Source: Peribacillus simplex | Lineage (GTDB): Bacteria; Bacillota; Bacilli; Bacillales; DSM-1321 | Direction of reading: 5' to 3' | NCBI RefSeq assembly: GCF_900156045.1 | Contig: NZ_FTMX01000003.1 | Coordinates: 310,001 to 374,000 of the forward strand | DNA: 64,000 bases | In this document: piece by piece, positions 16,915-26,287 of the stretch | Layout: each line of letters begins with the position of its first letter | Position numbering within the stretch: the stretch's first letter is position 1 | The notes under the pieces: generated by a model | Seen by the model: the letters and a program-made list of their open reading frames with translations, nothing else | Database searches by the model: none | What the model was told of the DNA's origin: nothing | Made by a program: the position numbers and the translations under genes

Positions 16915-18682
16915 CCTTTTTCCCAATTTGTTTAAAGTAATCGGAGCGTATCACTTGATCACTCAGATTTATCTCCTTTTGGTCTTCTGATGAAAATCCA
17001 TCGACCTTGCCTTCCCCATTTATTTTCATTTGAGAACCATAATCCCCTTTCAATATCAAAGCATCTCCCTCTTCGCCATTCAGCATGCTCTCTCCAAAGT
17101 ATGAAGAACTCTTAATATTGAACAGATCATATAGAGTTGGCAGAATATCGATTTGACCCGCTACCTTTTCAACCGTTCTTCCTTCCATATCCTCCTGATA
17201 AATGATCACGGGGATGGGCATATATTTTTCAATCCACTCTTCATCGCTAATTTTACTGCCGTAATATGCTTCAACCTCGTGTTTATCCTTTAAAAATAGA
17301 CCATCATGATCTCCGTATATCACAATCACGCTGTCTTTCAATTTCCCGTCATCCTTCAACTTCTTTATGAAATCCCCAATGGCTGAATCTGTATAATGAA
17401 TGGCTTCAAAATATTGGGTCAGGTAACTGTTCTCTTTTCCAACTTCAGGCTTCAATGTTATCTGTTCTTCCGGCAGTGAAAAAGGTACATGGCTAGTCAA
17501 AGTAACGAAAAAGGCGTAATAGGGATTTCGTTTATCTTTTAAGAAATCATAGCTTTGATTGAAGAAACTGCGGTCTCCCAAGCCCATCGAAATCATTTCA
17601 TCCTGCTGCATATCCTCTATGGAAAGGTAGTCATCAAACCCTAGCGAGGGATATGCATGCTGCCTATTCCAAAAGTCTTCTTCATCTCCGTGGAAAGCAA
17701 AACTTTGATAATCCGATTTCTTTAATTCCTTAGCAAGGCCCGGAAAATCATTATAAGGGAATCGAAAAAAGGTCGCACCTTGCTTTAAAGGAAATAGTCC
17801 GGTATTCACGATAAGCTCTCCGTCAGATGAATTTCCAAATACCGTCTGTGGATATACATTCGGGAAGTACAGCCCCCCTTCCGCCAGTTCATTCATGAAT
17901 GGCGTGACCTCCTGCCCGGCACTGCTTTGAAATAGCGGAAACGACTGTAAGGATTCCACCTGGATGATAATGAGGTTCTTCCCCTCCAAGGATCCGGAAT
18001 GGACATTTTCCTTTCTTTTCTTTTTATTGAAGTAATCAGAAACGGCCTTCTTTTCTTCCGAGGACATCCCATGCCTTCCCGAGTCAGAAAAATAGGCATA
18101 TGTATCCAATGCGTGATGACCGATAGGGCCCCAGTTGCGCAAGAAGGTATTCGCCTCATAACGCCGGGTTATATCTACTTTGTCGATAAAGATATTCTTG
18201 ACCGGCTTTAATCCCGCTATCATCAGGAATATTACGGCCGGCACTAGTGCCATATGCTTGAGGGGGTATTTTTTCTTCACATATGATTCAGCAATTGGGA
18301 TGACTACCAGAAGAAAGATTGCATCCTTCATTTCCATCATACTGAATATACTTTCACCTAGCCCATTCAGATTGCTTTTTTGCATCCACATATAGGAAGT
18401 TATAGGTGTCGAATAATAACGATAAAACCAGATGTCCCCAAGGAAAAAGGCCATGATCGAAAGAAGGGAAACTGAAAAAATGATGCCTTTTACGATTCGA
18501 TTCGTTATCCATTCCTTCAGATAAACAATAAAACCGGCAACACCGATGATTATGGTAATGATTCCAATAGAAAGATCGTTACCCATCCTATCATTCGTAT
18601 AAATGAAAAGTATGGCCACGATTGAAAATGACAATATCTCAAATAGCCTCTCCTTCAATCGTAGATCCAGGTTATTCTTCAT
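16895..18682 (-). CDS. LTA synthase-family phosphoglyceroltransferase
   Basis: A 595-residue protein. Five transmembrane helices span about residues 12-150, followed by an extracellular sulfatase/alkaline-phosphatase fold (about 230-520). The metal and active-site motifs IIQVESLQSFP, FGNSSDGEL, HGDEEDFWNRQHAY and IYGDHDGLF match the LtaS family, which transfers glycerol-phosphate from phosphatidylglycerol to lipoteichoic acid. B. subtilis has four paralogues (LtaS, YfnI, YqgS and the primase YvgJ); I cannot decide which this matches. The nucleophile position that is Thr in LtaS (GKTSDSE) is Ser here (GNSSDGE). It is convergent with the LCP gene. Confidence 0.85.
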   Translation of the reverse strand: MKNNLDLRLKERLFEILSFSIVAILFIYTNDRMGNDLSIGIITIIIGVAGFIVYLKEWITNRIVKGIIFSVSLLSIMAFFLGDIWFYRYYSTPITSYMWMQKSNLNGLGESIFSMMEMKDAIFLLVVIPIAESYVKKKYPLKHMALVPAVIFLMIAGLKPVKNIFIDKVDITRRYEANTFLRNWGPIGHHALDTYAYFSDSGRHGMSSEEKKAVSDYFNKKKRKENVHSGSLEGKNLIIIQVESLQSFPLFQSSAGQEVTPFMNELAEGGLYFPNVYPQTVFGNSSDGELIVNTGLFPLKQGATFFRFPYNDFPGLAKELKKSDYQSFAFHGDEEDFWNRQHAYPSLGFDDYLSIEDMQQDEMISMGLGDRSFFNQSYDFLKDKRNPYYAFFVTLTSHVPFSLPEEQITLKPEVGKENSYLTQYFEAIHYTDSAIGDFIKKLKDDGKLKDSVIVIYGDHDGLFLKDKHEVEAYYGSKISDEEWIEKYMPIPVIIYQEDMEGRTVEKVAGQIDILPTLYDLFNIKSSSYFGESMLNGEEGDALILKGDYGSQMKINGEGKVDGFSSEDQKEINLSDQVIRSDYFKQIGKKAKKEDD

Positions 18683-18832
18683 GCTCCTGCCACTTTCCTC
18701 TTCATTATTTCCAAGCCTTAGTTAAGCCTGATTGCGGAAAATTACATATAAATATTACTTAGCGTTGCCATTTATGAGAAAATGCACACCGAAAACGGCA
18801 TAAATATTTAATGACCACCCTTATAAACAAAT

Positions 18833-18860
18833 AGCCTTCATCACTAAAAGGATGAGGGCT
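18833..18860 (-). terminator. Terminator of the secA2 unit
   Basis: A 10-bp stem, AGCCCTCATC / GATGAAGGCT (minus strand), lies 60 bp after the SLAP gene stop. The T-run is interrupted (ATTTGTTT). Confidence 0.7.
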
Positions 18861-18920
18861 TTGCTTTGGCACTCTGGCAAAAAAGCTGCAGATTGCCGCT
18901 AGACTCATGCGGTTGTTTTC

Positions 18921-19382
18921 CTACTTTCTCTTCCATTCAAAAGCAATCTTCCAACCTTCATCTGGAATCGATTCCGCCAACATATCTCCTTCCTCGAATA
19001 AGAAACGCCATGGCATGCTTGAAAGTGCTGGAATCTCACCAAGCTCTGTAAGATCAAATGTCTTTTTTGCGAGGAATTTTCCATCTCCATCAACTAACAG
19101 TAAATCCACGATATCAAACCTGACAGCTTTCTCTATTGAATTTCGTAGAAAAGCCACTATGATTACATCATCTTCCACCCTGGTCAGCTTGATGCCGGAT
19201 ATTGAAATTTGGTTCGGTTTTAATGCTGGCAGCCTTTGATGGTGGAATTTATATACATATTCCTCTTGCTTGGAAATTTCCCACCCTTCGTGAAACATCA
19301 GGGCAGTATGAACGGTGTCATCCTGATTTAATAACTCATGTACATCTGAAGCCACATTATCCCTTTTTCCAAATAAACTCAT
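18921..19382 (-). CDS. SLAP-domain accessory Sec protein (S-layer assembly type)
   Basis: A 153-residue soluble, acidic protein without signal peptide or membrane segment. Its start overlaps the secA2 stop by 4 bp, so it is translationally coupled to SecA2. From this position and the fold-like pattern (FHHQRLPALKPNQISISGIKL, then ALSSMPWRFLFEEGD) I assign it to the SLAP domain family of accessory Sec proteins. Its best known relative is B. anthracis SlaP, which works with SecA2 to secrete the S-layer proteins Sap and EA1. SlaP there is somewhat longer. No S-layer protein is encoded in this window. The family call is from memory of the domain and should be tested by profile search. Confidence 0.6.
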   Translation of the reverse strand: MSLFGKRDNVASDVHELLNQDDTVHTALMFHEGWEISKQEEYVYKFHHQRLPALKPNQISISGIKLTRVEDDVIIVAFLRNSIEKAVRFDIVDLLLVDGDGKFLAKKTFDLTELGEIPALSSMPWRFLFEEGDMLAESIPDEGWKIAFEWKRK

Positions 19383-21766
19383 CGTTCCTCACCCTCCTCC
19401 AAAGCAGTTGCATCTTCCTGATTGCTATTCATATATTCCATAAAACGGATGCTTATCTCCGTCTCAATTTTACTTAATAGAAGGTTGAATTGACTGAGAG
19501 CCGCTTTTTCAAACAGTGTATATGGGTCCTGCTGACCATATCCGCTTAAACCAATGCCTTCTTTCACACTGTTCATTTCATCTAAATGGTTCATCCAATT
19601 TGTATCAATATGCTGCAGCATGAAAGCACGCAACTGGTTTCCCCATTCTGCATCGTTTTGAAAGGTCATCAGCCTCAGCCTCGATTCCAATTCACCTAAA
19701 GCATCCAACACTTTTCCTTCAATTTGGCCTTCTAAATCCTGAAAATCACTTGCCTGCCAACCTAACGACAGGAAGACAAGGGAAAGCTCTTCAATATAGG
19801 CAGAGGGATCAGGTTCCACCATATGTTCAGGATAATATTTCACTGTAAGCCGAGTAATGTATTTTTCGATATATTCAAGTAAAATGGCCGACATCCGTCC
19901 AGGCTCCATATCAAGGATCCGATCTCTCATTGCATAGATGATTTTACTCTGCTCATTTAATGCATGTTCTAACTTCAATAAATGGTAACGGCTTGATTGA
20001 TGCATCTGCTCTACCGTTTCCTGAACCATTTTAACGAATTTATCGGGTGCAGGGCCCAGCACCAATCCATTTTCATCCGTTTTGATTTTCTTGATATAAC
20101 GTCCGATCTCTTCTTCATCATAGTAATCAAACAAATCATCTTCCAAAGAAATGATGAATTGGGTTGAACCGGGATCCCCCTGCCGTCCGGAACGTCCTCT
20201 TAGCTGCATATCGATCCGACGGCTTTCGTGTAGCTCCGTACCTATAATATGAAGGCCGCCCAGTTCCTTGACATCATTCGCAAGTAATATATCCGTTCCT
20301 CTCCCAGCCATGTTCGTAGCCAGCATCACTTGATTTTTTTGCCCGGCATTCGCAATGATTTCCGCTTCATCCTCTTCCGTCTTCGCATTAAGGATTTGAT
20401 GTTTGATTTTCCCCTTCTCTAGTTGAACCGAAATTTTTTCAGATTGCTCAATGGAGGTCGTCCCGATCAGAATAGGTCTGCCTCCATCATGAATCCGTTT
20501 TACTTCCGTTACGATTTTGTTGATTTTACTGGTTTCATCTTTATAAATCATATCAACCTCATCAACTCGAATGATGGGCTCATTAGTTGGAATTTCAATG
20601 ACGGGGAGTTGATATATTTCCTGGAATTCTGACTTTGATGGCATTGCACTGCCTGTCATCCCCGACATTGAGTGATATAATCGAAAATAATTTTGGACGG
20701 TGATCATGGCCTGTGTTTCATTCTCTTCGGAAATCTCCAAGCCCTCTTTTGCCTCAATTGCTTGGTGAAGCCCATCACTGAAGCTTCGCCCTTCCATCAC
20801 CCTGCCTGTGAATTTATCGATGATAGCAACCTTTCCATCGATGACAATATAGTCCACATCCAATTTCATGATCGCATGGGCTTTTAGCGCCTGTGTAACA
20901 TTATGTAATAACTCTTGATGCTCCATTCCATACAGATTGTCGATACCAAAGGCCTCTTCAATCTTGGAAGCACCTTGATCCGTAAAAAAGGCCGACCTTG
21001 ACTCGCTGAAAATCTCGTAATCATCATTTTCTATAAATGTCTTCATGATTTGTGCCGTGATCTGGTGAAGCTCGGTTCCGTCGCTTGCCCTGTCCGCAAT
21101 GATTAATGGTGTCCTCGCTTCATCAATCAAGATGCTGTCAATCTCATCGACGATGGCAAATCGATGTCCTCTCTGAACCTTTTCTTCTTTTCGGTAAACC
21201 ATATTATCTCGCAAATAATCAAAACCGAACTCTGTTGCCGTTCCATACGTGATATCTGCCGCATACGCTTCACGTTTTTCGGAAGGCCCCATTTGGGAAA
21301 TGTTCAAACCAACCGTCAATCCTAGAAATTCATGAACTTGTCCCATTAACTCAATATCGCGTCTGGCCAAATATTCATTGGCCGTAATGATATGGACACC
21401 ATTACCGTACAGTGCATGTAAATAGCTAGGCAAAGTAGAGACAAGCGTCTTCCCCTCGCCCGTATTCATTTGTGCAATGCCCCCTTCACTCAGGACAAAA
21501 CCGCCTGCAAGCTGAACATCATGGTGCCTAAGATTCAATACTCGTTTAGAAGCCTCCCTCACGACCGCAAAAGCTTCGGCTTGTATATCCAATATATTGT
21601 CACCAGCATCCAATACGCTTTTAAATATATCCTTCATTCCGCTTAATTCCAGATCTGAATAACTTTCATATTTACCCTCTAGCCGATTCACATCTTCTAC
21701 CAACTTATAAATTCTCTTTAAGTCTTTAGAACCTTCTTTGAAGAACTTTTTCATACTGGATAGCAT
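19379..21766 (-). CDS. secA2: Accessory Sec translocase ATPase SecA2
   Basis: A 795-residue SecA homologue. Walker A is MNTGEGKTLVS near residue 100, Walker B is VDEIDSILIDEARTPLI near 205, and NMAGRGTDILL and the arginine-finger region QLRGRSGRQGDPGS are near 490-530. The C-terminus (SNQEDATALEEGEER) lacks the zinc-binding CxCxS tail of housekeeping SecA. Together with the shorter length, this marks it as an accessory SecA2. SecA2 drives export of a small substrate set, often S-layer proteins or autolysins. It is co-transcribed with the SLAP gene. SecY2 is not present, as in the B. anthracis type. Confidence 0.88.
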   Translation of the reverse strand: MLSSMKKFFKEGSKDLKRIYKLVEDVNRLEGKYESYSDLELSGMKDIFKSVLDAGDNILDIQAEAFAVVREASKRVLNLRHHDVQLAGGFVLSEGGIAQMNTGEGKTLVSTLPSYLHALYGNGVHIITANEYLARRDIELMGQVHEFLGLTVGLNISQMGPSEKREAYAADITYGTATEFGFDYLRDNMVYRKEEKVQRGHRFAIVDEIDSILIDEARTPLIIADRASDGTELHQITAQIMKTFIENDDYEIFSESRSAFFTDQGASKIEEAFGIDNLYGMEHQELLHNVTQALKAHAIMKLDVDYIVIDGKVAIIDKFTGRVMEGRSFSDGLHQAIEAKEGLEISEENETQAMITVQNYFRLYHSMSGMTGSAMPSKSEFQEIYQLPVIEIPTNEPIIRVDEVDMIYKDETSKINKIVTEVKRIHDGGRPILIGTTSIEQSEKISVQLEKGKIKHQILNAKTEEDEAEIIANAGQKNQVMLATNMAGRGTDILLANDVKELGGLHIIGTELHESRRIDMQLRGRSGRQGDPGSTQFIISLEDDLFDYYDEEEIGRYIKKIKTDENGLVLGPAPDKFVKMVQETVEQMHQSSRYHLLKLEHALNEQSKIIYAMRDRILDMEPGRMSAILLEYIEKYITRLTVKYYPEHMVEPDPSAYIEELSLVFLSLGWQASDFQDLEGQIEGKVLDALGELESRLRLMTFQNDAEWGNQLRAFMLQHIDTNWMNHLDEMNSVKEGIGLSGYGQQDPYTLFEKAALSQFNLLLSKIETEISIRFMEYMNSNQEDATALEEGEER

Positions 21767-22027
21767 AGGGTTTTCTCTCCTATTAATTCAATTGAACTTT
21801 AGTGAAATTATATCAGTTAAATATTTACTGTTTATTAATTATCATCTTCATATTGTAATTATATAGAAATTCTTTCTTTTTTTGAAAGATAAATTACGTA
21901 ATAGCCGGCTGGATGCCCTTCCATTAAAAACGCTAAAAAGATTAGCTCCATCCTGAATATCAGGGAGGAGTTTTTTTATCGATTTAAACAAATAATAGGA
22001 AGACTTTCACCAAATGGAGGATTACTG

Positions 22028-23461
22028 ATGAATAAGACAAACAGAAAATTCATTCATAAACTTGCACAGCCGCATCACTTTGGATTATTCGTTCTTATAT
22101 TTTGCTTTATTTACATGAGCTCCCCTATTCAAGCAGAGACAAAAAACACCCCCAAGAATGTCATATTGCTGATTGGCGACGGCATGGGGGTAGGGGCTAT
22201 AGAAATTGCCCGGCAATTGGAATATGGAAAGACAGGCGTTCTACATTTGGAACAACTGGAGCATGTTGCCCTGATGCGCACCTATTCCGCCGATAACTTC
22301 GTCACTGACTCTGCAGCAGGAGGGTCCGCGATTGCGACTGGTATAAAAACCAACAACAAATCAATCGGTGTCGATGCCAATGGTTCCGAGGTGGATAGTA
22401 TATTGGATGCGTTTCAGAACAATGGAAAAAAAGTCGGGATCATCTCAACCAATATGGTAGTCGATGCCACGCCCGCTGCCTTTGGCGCAAGTGTTCCTGA
22501 CCGCTGGACAGGCGCCGCACATATTGCGAGGCAGCTATTTGATAACCGGATCGACGTCATTCTCGGCGGAGGTGCCAGCTATTTCGAGGCGGATAAGCAA
22601 AATGGCGAGGATTTAATCGCTAAATTTAAACAAGCTGGATATGGGATCACGACGACGAAAGAAGAACTTAGTTCCATTAATAAGCCGGAAAAACTTTTAG
22701 GGCTATTTCATCCAACCTATATGAATTTTAAACTGGATAAAGAAGTATTACATTCTCAAGAGCCATCCCTGCCCGAAATGACATCCAAAGCGATGGATAT
22801 TTTATCAAGAGGTAATAAAGGATTTTTCTTGATGGCCGAAGGTGCGCGTATTGACCATATGGAGCATGCCGCCGATATCACTGGAATATGGAAAGAAACG
22901 ATCGAATTTGACCAAACCGTGAAAGAGGTTGTAAATTGGGCAAAAAATCGAAATGATACATTGATTGTTGTACTTGCAGACCACGAAACAATGGGGACCT
23001 CCGCTTCTGAAACAATGGATATCACTGCATTGAAAAAAATCAAGGTTTCATCTGAATATATGTCCAAACAGCTTACATTCGATAAAAACAATGAAATCAA
23101 TCCAGAAAGTGTCGTTTCCACATTCAAGAAGTATGCACATATATCCCTTACGGATCAGGAAGTCGACCAATTCATCGATAACGTAAGAACTAATAGAACG
23201 CTTGTCTATCCACAACATCAAATCGATTGGGAAATCGGAAGCACCATCGCCAGGCACCATAAGGCGGGTGTAGCTGATCGAAGCATACGGGCGGCCAGTT
23301 CCACAGGAGGGCACACAGCCAATATGATTCCCGTTTTCGCCTCGGGTCCAGGCAGTGAAGCCTTCGATGGAGTCATTGAAAATACGGATATTTCGAAAAT
23401 CATCACAAAAGCCGCCGGCGTTCCCTTCACACCCGGTCAGCATAAAACAAAAGAGGAATGA
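22028..23461 (+). CDS. Alkaline phosphatase (PhoA/PhoB family)
   Basis: A 477-residue secreted or membrane-tethered phosphomonoesterase. Residues 18-37 form a hydrophobic signal segment. The mature part has the metal/active-site motifs LLIGDGMGVG (about 47-56), TDSAAGGSA with nucleophile Ser95, DHETMGTSA near 320, and GGHTANMIPVFASG near 430. It releases phosphate from organic esters outside the cell. The ATG follows ATGGAGG. B. subtilis phoA and phoB are PhoP-activated; I looked for a PhoP array upstream and found only a weak candidate. An imperfect hairpin with a T-run (21946-21977) precedes the gene. The repeat array lies directly downstream. Confidence 0.9.
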   Translation: MNKTNRKFIHKLAQPHHFGLFVLIFCFIYMSSPIQAETKNTPKNVILLIGDGMGVGAIEIARQLEYGKTGVLHLEQLEHVALMRTYSADNFVTDSAAGGSAIATGIKTNNKSIGVDANGSEVDSILDAFQNNGKKVGIISTNMVVDATPAAFGASVPDRWTGAAHIARQLFDNRIDVILGGGASYFEADKQNGEDLIAKFKQAGYGITTTKEELSSINKPEKLLGLFHPTYMNFKLDKEVLHSQEPSLPEMTSKAMDILSRGNKGFFLMAEGARIDHMEHAADITGIWKETIEFDQTVKEVVNWAKNRNDTLIVVLADHETMGTSASETMDITALKKIKVSSEYMSKQLTFDKNNEINPESVVSTFKKYAHISLTDQEVDQFIDNVRTNRTLVYPQHQIDWEIGSTIARHHKAGVADRSIRAASSTGGHTANMIPVFASGPGSEAFDGVIENTDISKIITKAAGVPFTPGQHKTKEE

Positions 23462-23482
23462 ATACATTCATTCCGATTTTTT
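23455..23482 (+). terminator. Terminator of the alkaline phosphatase gene
   Basis: A 9-bp perfect stem, GGAATGAAT / ATTCATTCC, overlaps the stop codon and is followed by ATTTTTT. Confidence 0.85.
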
Positions 23483-23514
23483 CAGCATTCATTTCTATTG
23501 TGTTCCGTTAACAC

Positions 23515-23823
23515 GAAGTTTTGGGGCATTTACTCACGAAATTGTGCGATATCACAGAGTTTAGTGCATTTACTCATGAGTTTGAGGCGTTTACTCGTGA
23601 GTTTGACGCGTTTACTCGTGAGTTTGCTCCTTTTACTCGTGAGTTTGGTGCATTTACTCGTGAGTTTGGCGCATTTACTCGTGAATTTGCTCCTTACTCG
23701 TGAGTGTGGCGCATTTACTCTTGAGTTCGGCGCGTTTACTCGTGAATTTGGTGCATTTACTCGTGAGTTTGGCGCGTTTACTCGTGAGTTTGCTCCTTTT
23801 ACTCGTGAGTTTGATGAAGAGCC
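23515..23823. repeat. 21-bp tandem repeat array (about 13 units)
   Basis: About 13 imperfect copies of a 21-bp unit such as GAGTTTGGCGCATTTACTCGT lie between the phosphatase and the SpoIID/LytB-type gene. Because 21 is divisible by three, several frames stay open and translate to runs like AFTREFG on one strand. One unit (near 23681-23699) is 19 bp long and shifts the frame. There is no ribosome site or codon signal, so I treat the whole as non-coding. Three unit variants alternate (TTTGGTGCA, TTTGGCGCR, TTTGCTCCT). The left end is degenerate. With the terminators on each side it fills the 23462-23877 gap. Confidence 0.9.
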
Positions 23824-23848
23824 ATAATGCCATTTATTAAAAACAAAA

Positions 23849-23872
23849 AAAGACGCCCTAATTGACGTCCTA
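23849..23872 (-). terminator. Terminator of the SpoIID/LytB-type gene
   Basis: On the minus strand GACGTC / GGCGTC (one G-T pair) is followed by TTTTTTTG, 6 bp after the stop codon. Confidence 0.7.
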
Positions 23873-23877
23873 TTCAT

Positions 23878-25944
23878 TCATTTTTTTACATGTATTTTTA
23901 ATACATACCCAATTCGGCTTCCCTTTTTCACTTTATACCATTCATCTTGTTGAGCCAGGATCGTTACGGCTTGGTCCCTGTATAGATTCCCGACCTTTTC
24001 AGAAGATGCATTTTTATTTTCTTTAATATATAATTCGCTTGCTGTCACTATTCCCGTGGTCTTCCTAATGGAGACTTTCGTTGAAATGGATTTCTGGTTG
24101 TCACTCTTATCCTTAGCGGAGATTGTCACCGTAAACATCCCGTTGGACATATTTTTGAAATCCCAGGTTGCCGAGTGCCTGCCTTTATTGAACTGCCTTT
24201 CAGAAAGGATGCCAACAACCTTACCTTTACTGTTCTTGATTTCCACTGTTACATCAGCGTTTTCATTAATTGTATAGGTTATGTTCGCTTTCTCGGTACT
24301 ATAATCACCAGATGTATTGACATCGGTGATTTTCGGTGCCGACGTATCTTTACTGATATTAATCGCCATTGTGGCCAAACCTTCATTCCCGCTTCGGTCC
24401 ATTGCTGATATTTCTGCTTCATATGTACCGTTACTTACCGTTTTTGTGTTCCAGATTGCTGAATGGGTACCCTTTTTCATTGTTTGGTCACGGACTGGGG
24501 TAGCTAAGGCTTTCCCTTTACTATCTTTAATCGTGAGTGTTACTACAGCATCTTCTTTTAGGGAGTATGTGACTCCAACCTCATCATTAGAATGATCCGT
24601 TTCGGCTTTCATGTTTACTGAATTCGGTTCCGACTTTACGACAAGTTCCGTTTTAGATCCAGCACCTGGTCCATATTCCTTTTCTATAGTTGTGTCAGGA
24701 TAATAAAACCCCAAAATCTCTTGAAATGACTGGCCTGCTTCCGCTCTGTTTTTCGCTCCAAACTGACTTAGTCCGACACCATGCCCATATCCTGATCCTT
24801 CAATAGAGATTTTGGAAGGATCGGCAGATGAATGGTCAACCAAATAGCTTTTCATCACCTCTTGTCCCACCATGCCCCTGATTTTGGAAGCCGCTACATT
24901 AGTAAGCTTAACCGTTTGCTGCAAAAGTTTCCCCCTGTCATCAACGAGATCCCTTACATAGAAATTCAGTTGGATGGAGCCCTTCGTTACACGGCCTCCC
25001 GTTTTTTCATCTGTAAATGTTAACACGGGAACCTCCGTTATTTTAATATCTTTATTCGCATATCCATTATTCTTCAGCCAAACCTTCAGCTTCGGCACAA
25101 CCGTTTTATCTTTTTCCTCTACACTTGCCCACCATTCTTCCGGTTTAGATAAATCCATTTTTGAGAGGTCGATTTGCTGTTTGTCCAGCATTATCTCCCA
25201 ATTGGTTTTCGAATCATAGAGATCTTCTTTTATGGATAAATATGCAAGGGGGTTGCCGCTTGACCAAACATTTGAATTCGATTCGGTCATTCCTCCATTG
25301 CTTGAGGAAAAGAACGCTTCGATTATTTCGCCATCATGTTTGATTACCATGCCCTTTGTCTGTTCAATGGCTGAATTAGTTCGATAGTGACCGGCAGCCC
25401 CGCCATATACTTGGTAAGAAACCGTATCATCAATTATTGTGGATTGATGGCGAAGTGCATAAGTCCGGGCGGCAATCGCCTGTGCTTTTAAGGCTTCGGA
25501 ATGCCATAGAGCGGGCATCTCCAGCGGGACAACGCCTTTTAGATAATCTTCCATGTAAACATGATTGATTGGCCGGATGTAACCGTCCTCCGCTGTAAAT
25601 GAAAATGAGCCAAGATACGAACGGCCGTTTATGGACAATGAAGCATCAGGTTTAACTGGAATTACCTTAAAGGAAGCATAAGATCCCGTTTTCTTAAAAC
25701 CTTTGTATACGGCAAGTTTAGCCGACTCCACTTTCAAAGTCAGATTTTCACCCTCCCTAATGAATATCTCTCCTCCTGAAGTACGGTAGTCCCCGGTTGC
25801 CGTTATTTTGACGCTGGTTCTATTCCCCAAATAATTCTTCAGTTTCACTTCCATCATAGTCTCTTCCGCTGCCGTTGCTTCATGAGAAGGAAATGTTAAA
25901 AAAATGATAAAGAATGCGATAAACAAATACCTTAAACTTCTCAT
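23878..25944 (-). CDS. Secreted SpoIID/LytB-domain protein with FlgD-type Ig repeats and SH3b domain
   Basis: A 688-residue exported wall protein. The signal peptide ends near residue 26. A SpoIID/LytB domain spans about 100-430, with YLKGVVPLEMPALWH, EALKAQAIAARTYAL and GYGHGVGLSQFGA. Two Ig-like FlgD-type repeats follow at about 445-535 and 540-625 (each ends with GTHSAIWN/GRHSATWD, NGTYEAEISA/NGMFTVTISA). The protein closes with a bacterial SH3 module (about 630-688). SpoIID-type domains cut glycan strands lacking stem peptides, and B. subtilis LytB enhances the LytC amidase. The presence of wall-binding SH3 and no sporulation context suggests a vegetative LytB-like role. Monocistronic. 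Confidence 0.8.
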   Translation of the reverse strand: MRSLRYLFIAFFIIFLTFPSHEATAAEETMMEVKLKNYLGNRTSVKITATGDYRTSGGEIFIREGENLTLKVESAKLAVYKGFKKTGSYASFKVIPVKPDASLSINGRSYLGSFSFTAEDGYIRPINHVYMEDYLKGVVPLEMPALWHSEALKAQAIAARTYALRHQSTIIDDTVSYQVYGGAAGHYRTNSAIEQTKGMVIKHDGEIIEAFFSSSNGGMTESNSNVWSSGNPLAYLSIKEDLYDSKTNWEIMLDKQQIDLSKMDLSKPEEWWASVEEKDKTVVPKLKVWLKNNGYANKDIKITEVPVLTFTDEKTGGRVTKGSIQLNFYVRDLVDDRGKLLQQTVKLTNVAASKIRGMVGQEVMKSYLVDHSSADPSKISIEGSGYGHGVGLSQFGAKNRAEAGQSFQEILGFYYPDTTIEKEYGPGAGSKTELVVKSEPNSVNMKAETDHSNDEVGVTYSLKEDAVVTLTIKDSKGKALATPVRDQTMKKGTHSAIWNTKTVSNGTYEAEISAMDRSGNEGLATMAINISKDTSAPKITDVNTSGDYSTEKANITYTINENADVTVEIKNSKGKVVGILSERQFNKGRHSATWDFKNMSNGMFTVTISAKDKSDNQKSISTKVSIRKTTGIVTASELYIKENKNASSEKVGNLYRDQAVTILAQQDEWYKVKKGSRIGYVLKIHVKK

Positions 25945-26287
25945 TGCTTTTCATCCTCATCCCTATTCTATTTATCTTTCAATTTATCTTTCAAAGATTT
26001 TAATCCTGTTCAATCTATTGGCATGGACAACGGCCTGGATGGTGTCACTGCTGCAGAAATCCCTGATGATTTCAGGACAACTGGGATCGCGGTCTTACTT
26101 GTGAACTCTCTTTTTACATTCTGTATGTACGACTCATTATCCTTCAAATCCATTTTTATTGTCTTAACAAATTGGAACCCTCAACGTGTGAAAAAATAAA
26201 AGCAGGACATGGAAGAAACCATGTCCTGCTTTTTAAATGATAAATGCTTGCTGCATTTTCACCTATTTCTGATGGATGACTTTTTCT
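25945..26287. other. Intergenic gap with a bidirectional terminator
   Basis: The gap lies between the SpoIID/LytB-type gene start and the pbpC stop. A 14-bp perfect stem (AAAGCAGGACATGG / CCATGTCCTGCTTT, 26199-26232) with T-runs on both strands ends pbpC transcription. Near 25975-26000 the direct repeat TTTATCTTTCAA occurs twice. A 57-codon plus-strand ORF from 26022 has no ribosome site. Nothing else is evident. Confidence 0.75.

Noticed and set aside
21820-21870. PhoP box upstream of the alkaline phosphatase
   Set aside because: TTTACT, TTAATT and CTTCAT at 11-bp spacing are too degenerate in such AT-rich DNA.
23515-23823. CRISPR array
   Set aside because: Units are directly adjacent with no unique spacers and no cas genes.
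23498-23877. Open frames of 60-115 codons in the 21-bp repeat region
   Set aside because: They exist because the repeat length is a multiple of three. There is no ribosome site, and a short unit breaks the frame.
26022-26195. Short ORF starting MDNGLDGVTAAEI, vaguely like a citrate synthase N-terminus
   Set aside because: Only about a dozen residues look similar, with no ribosome site and no continuation.
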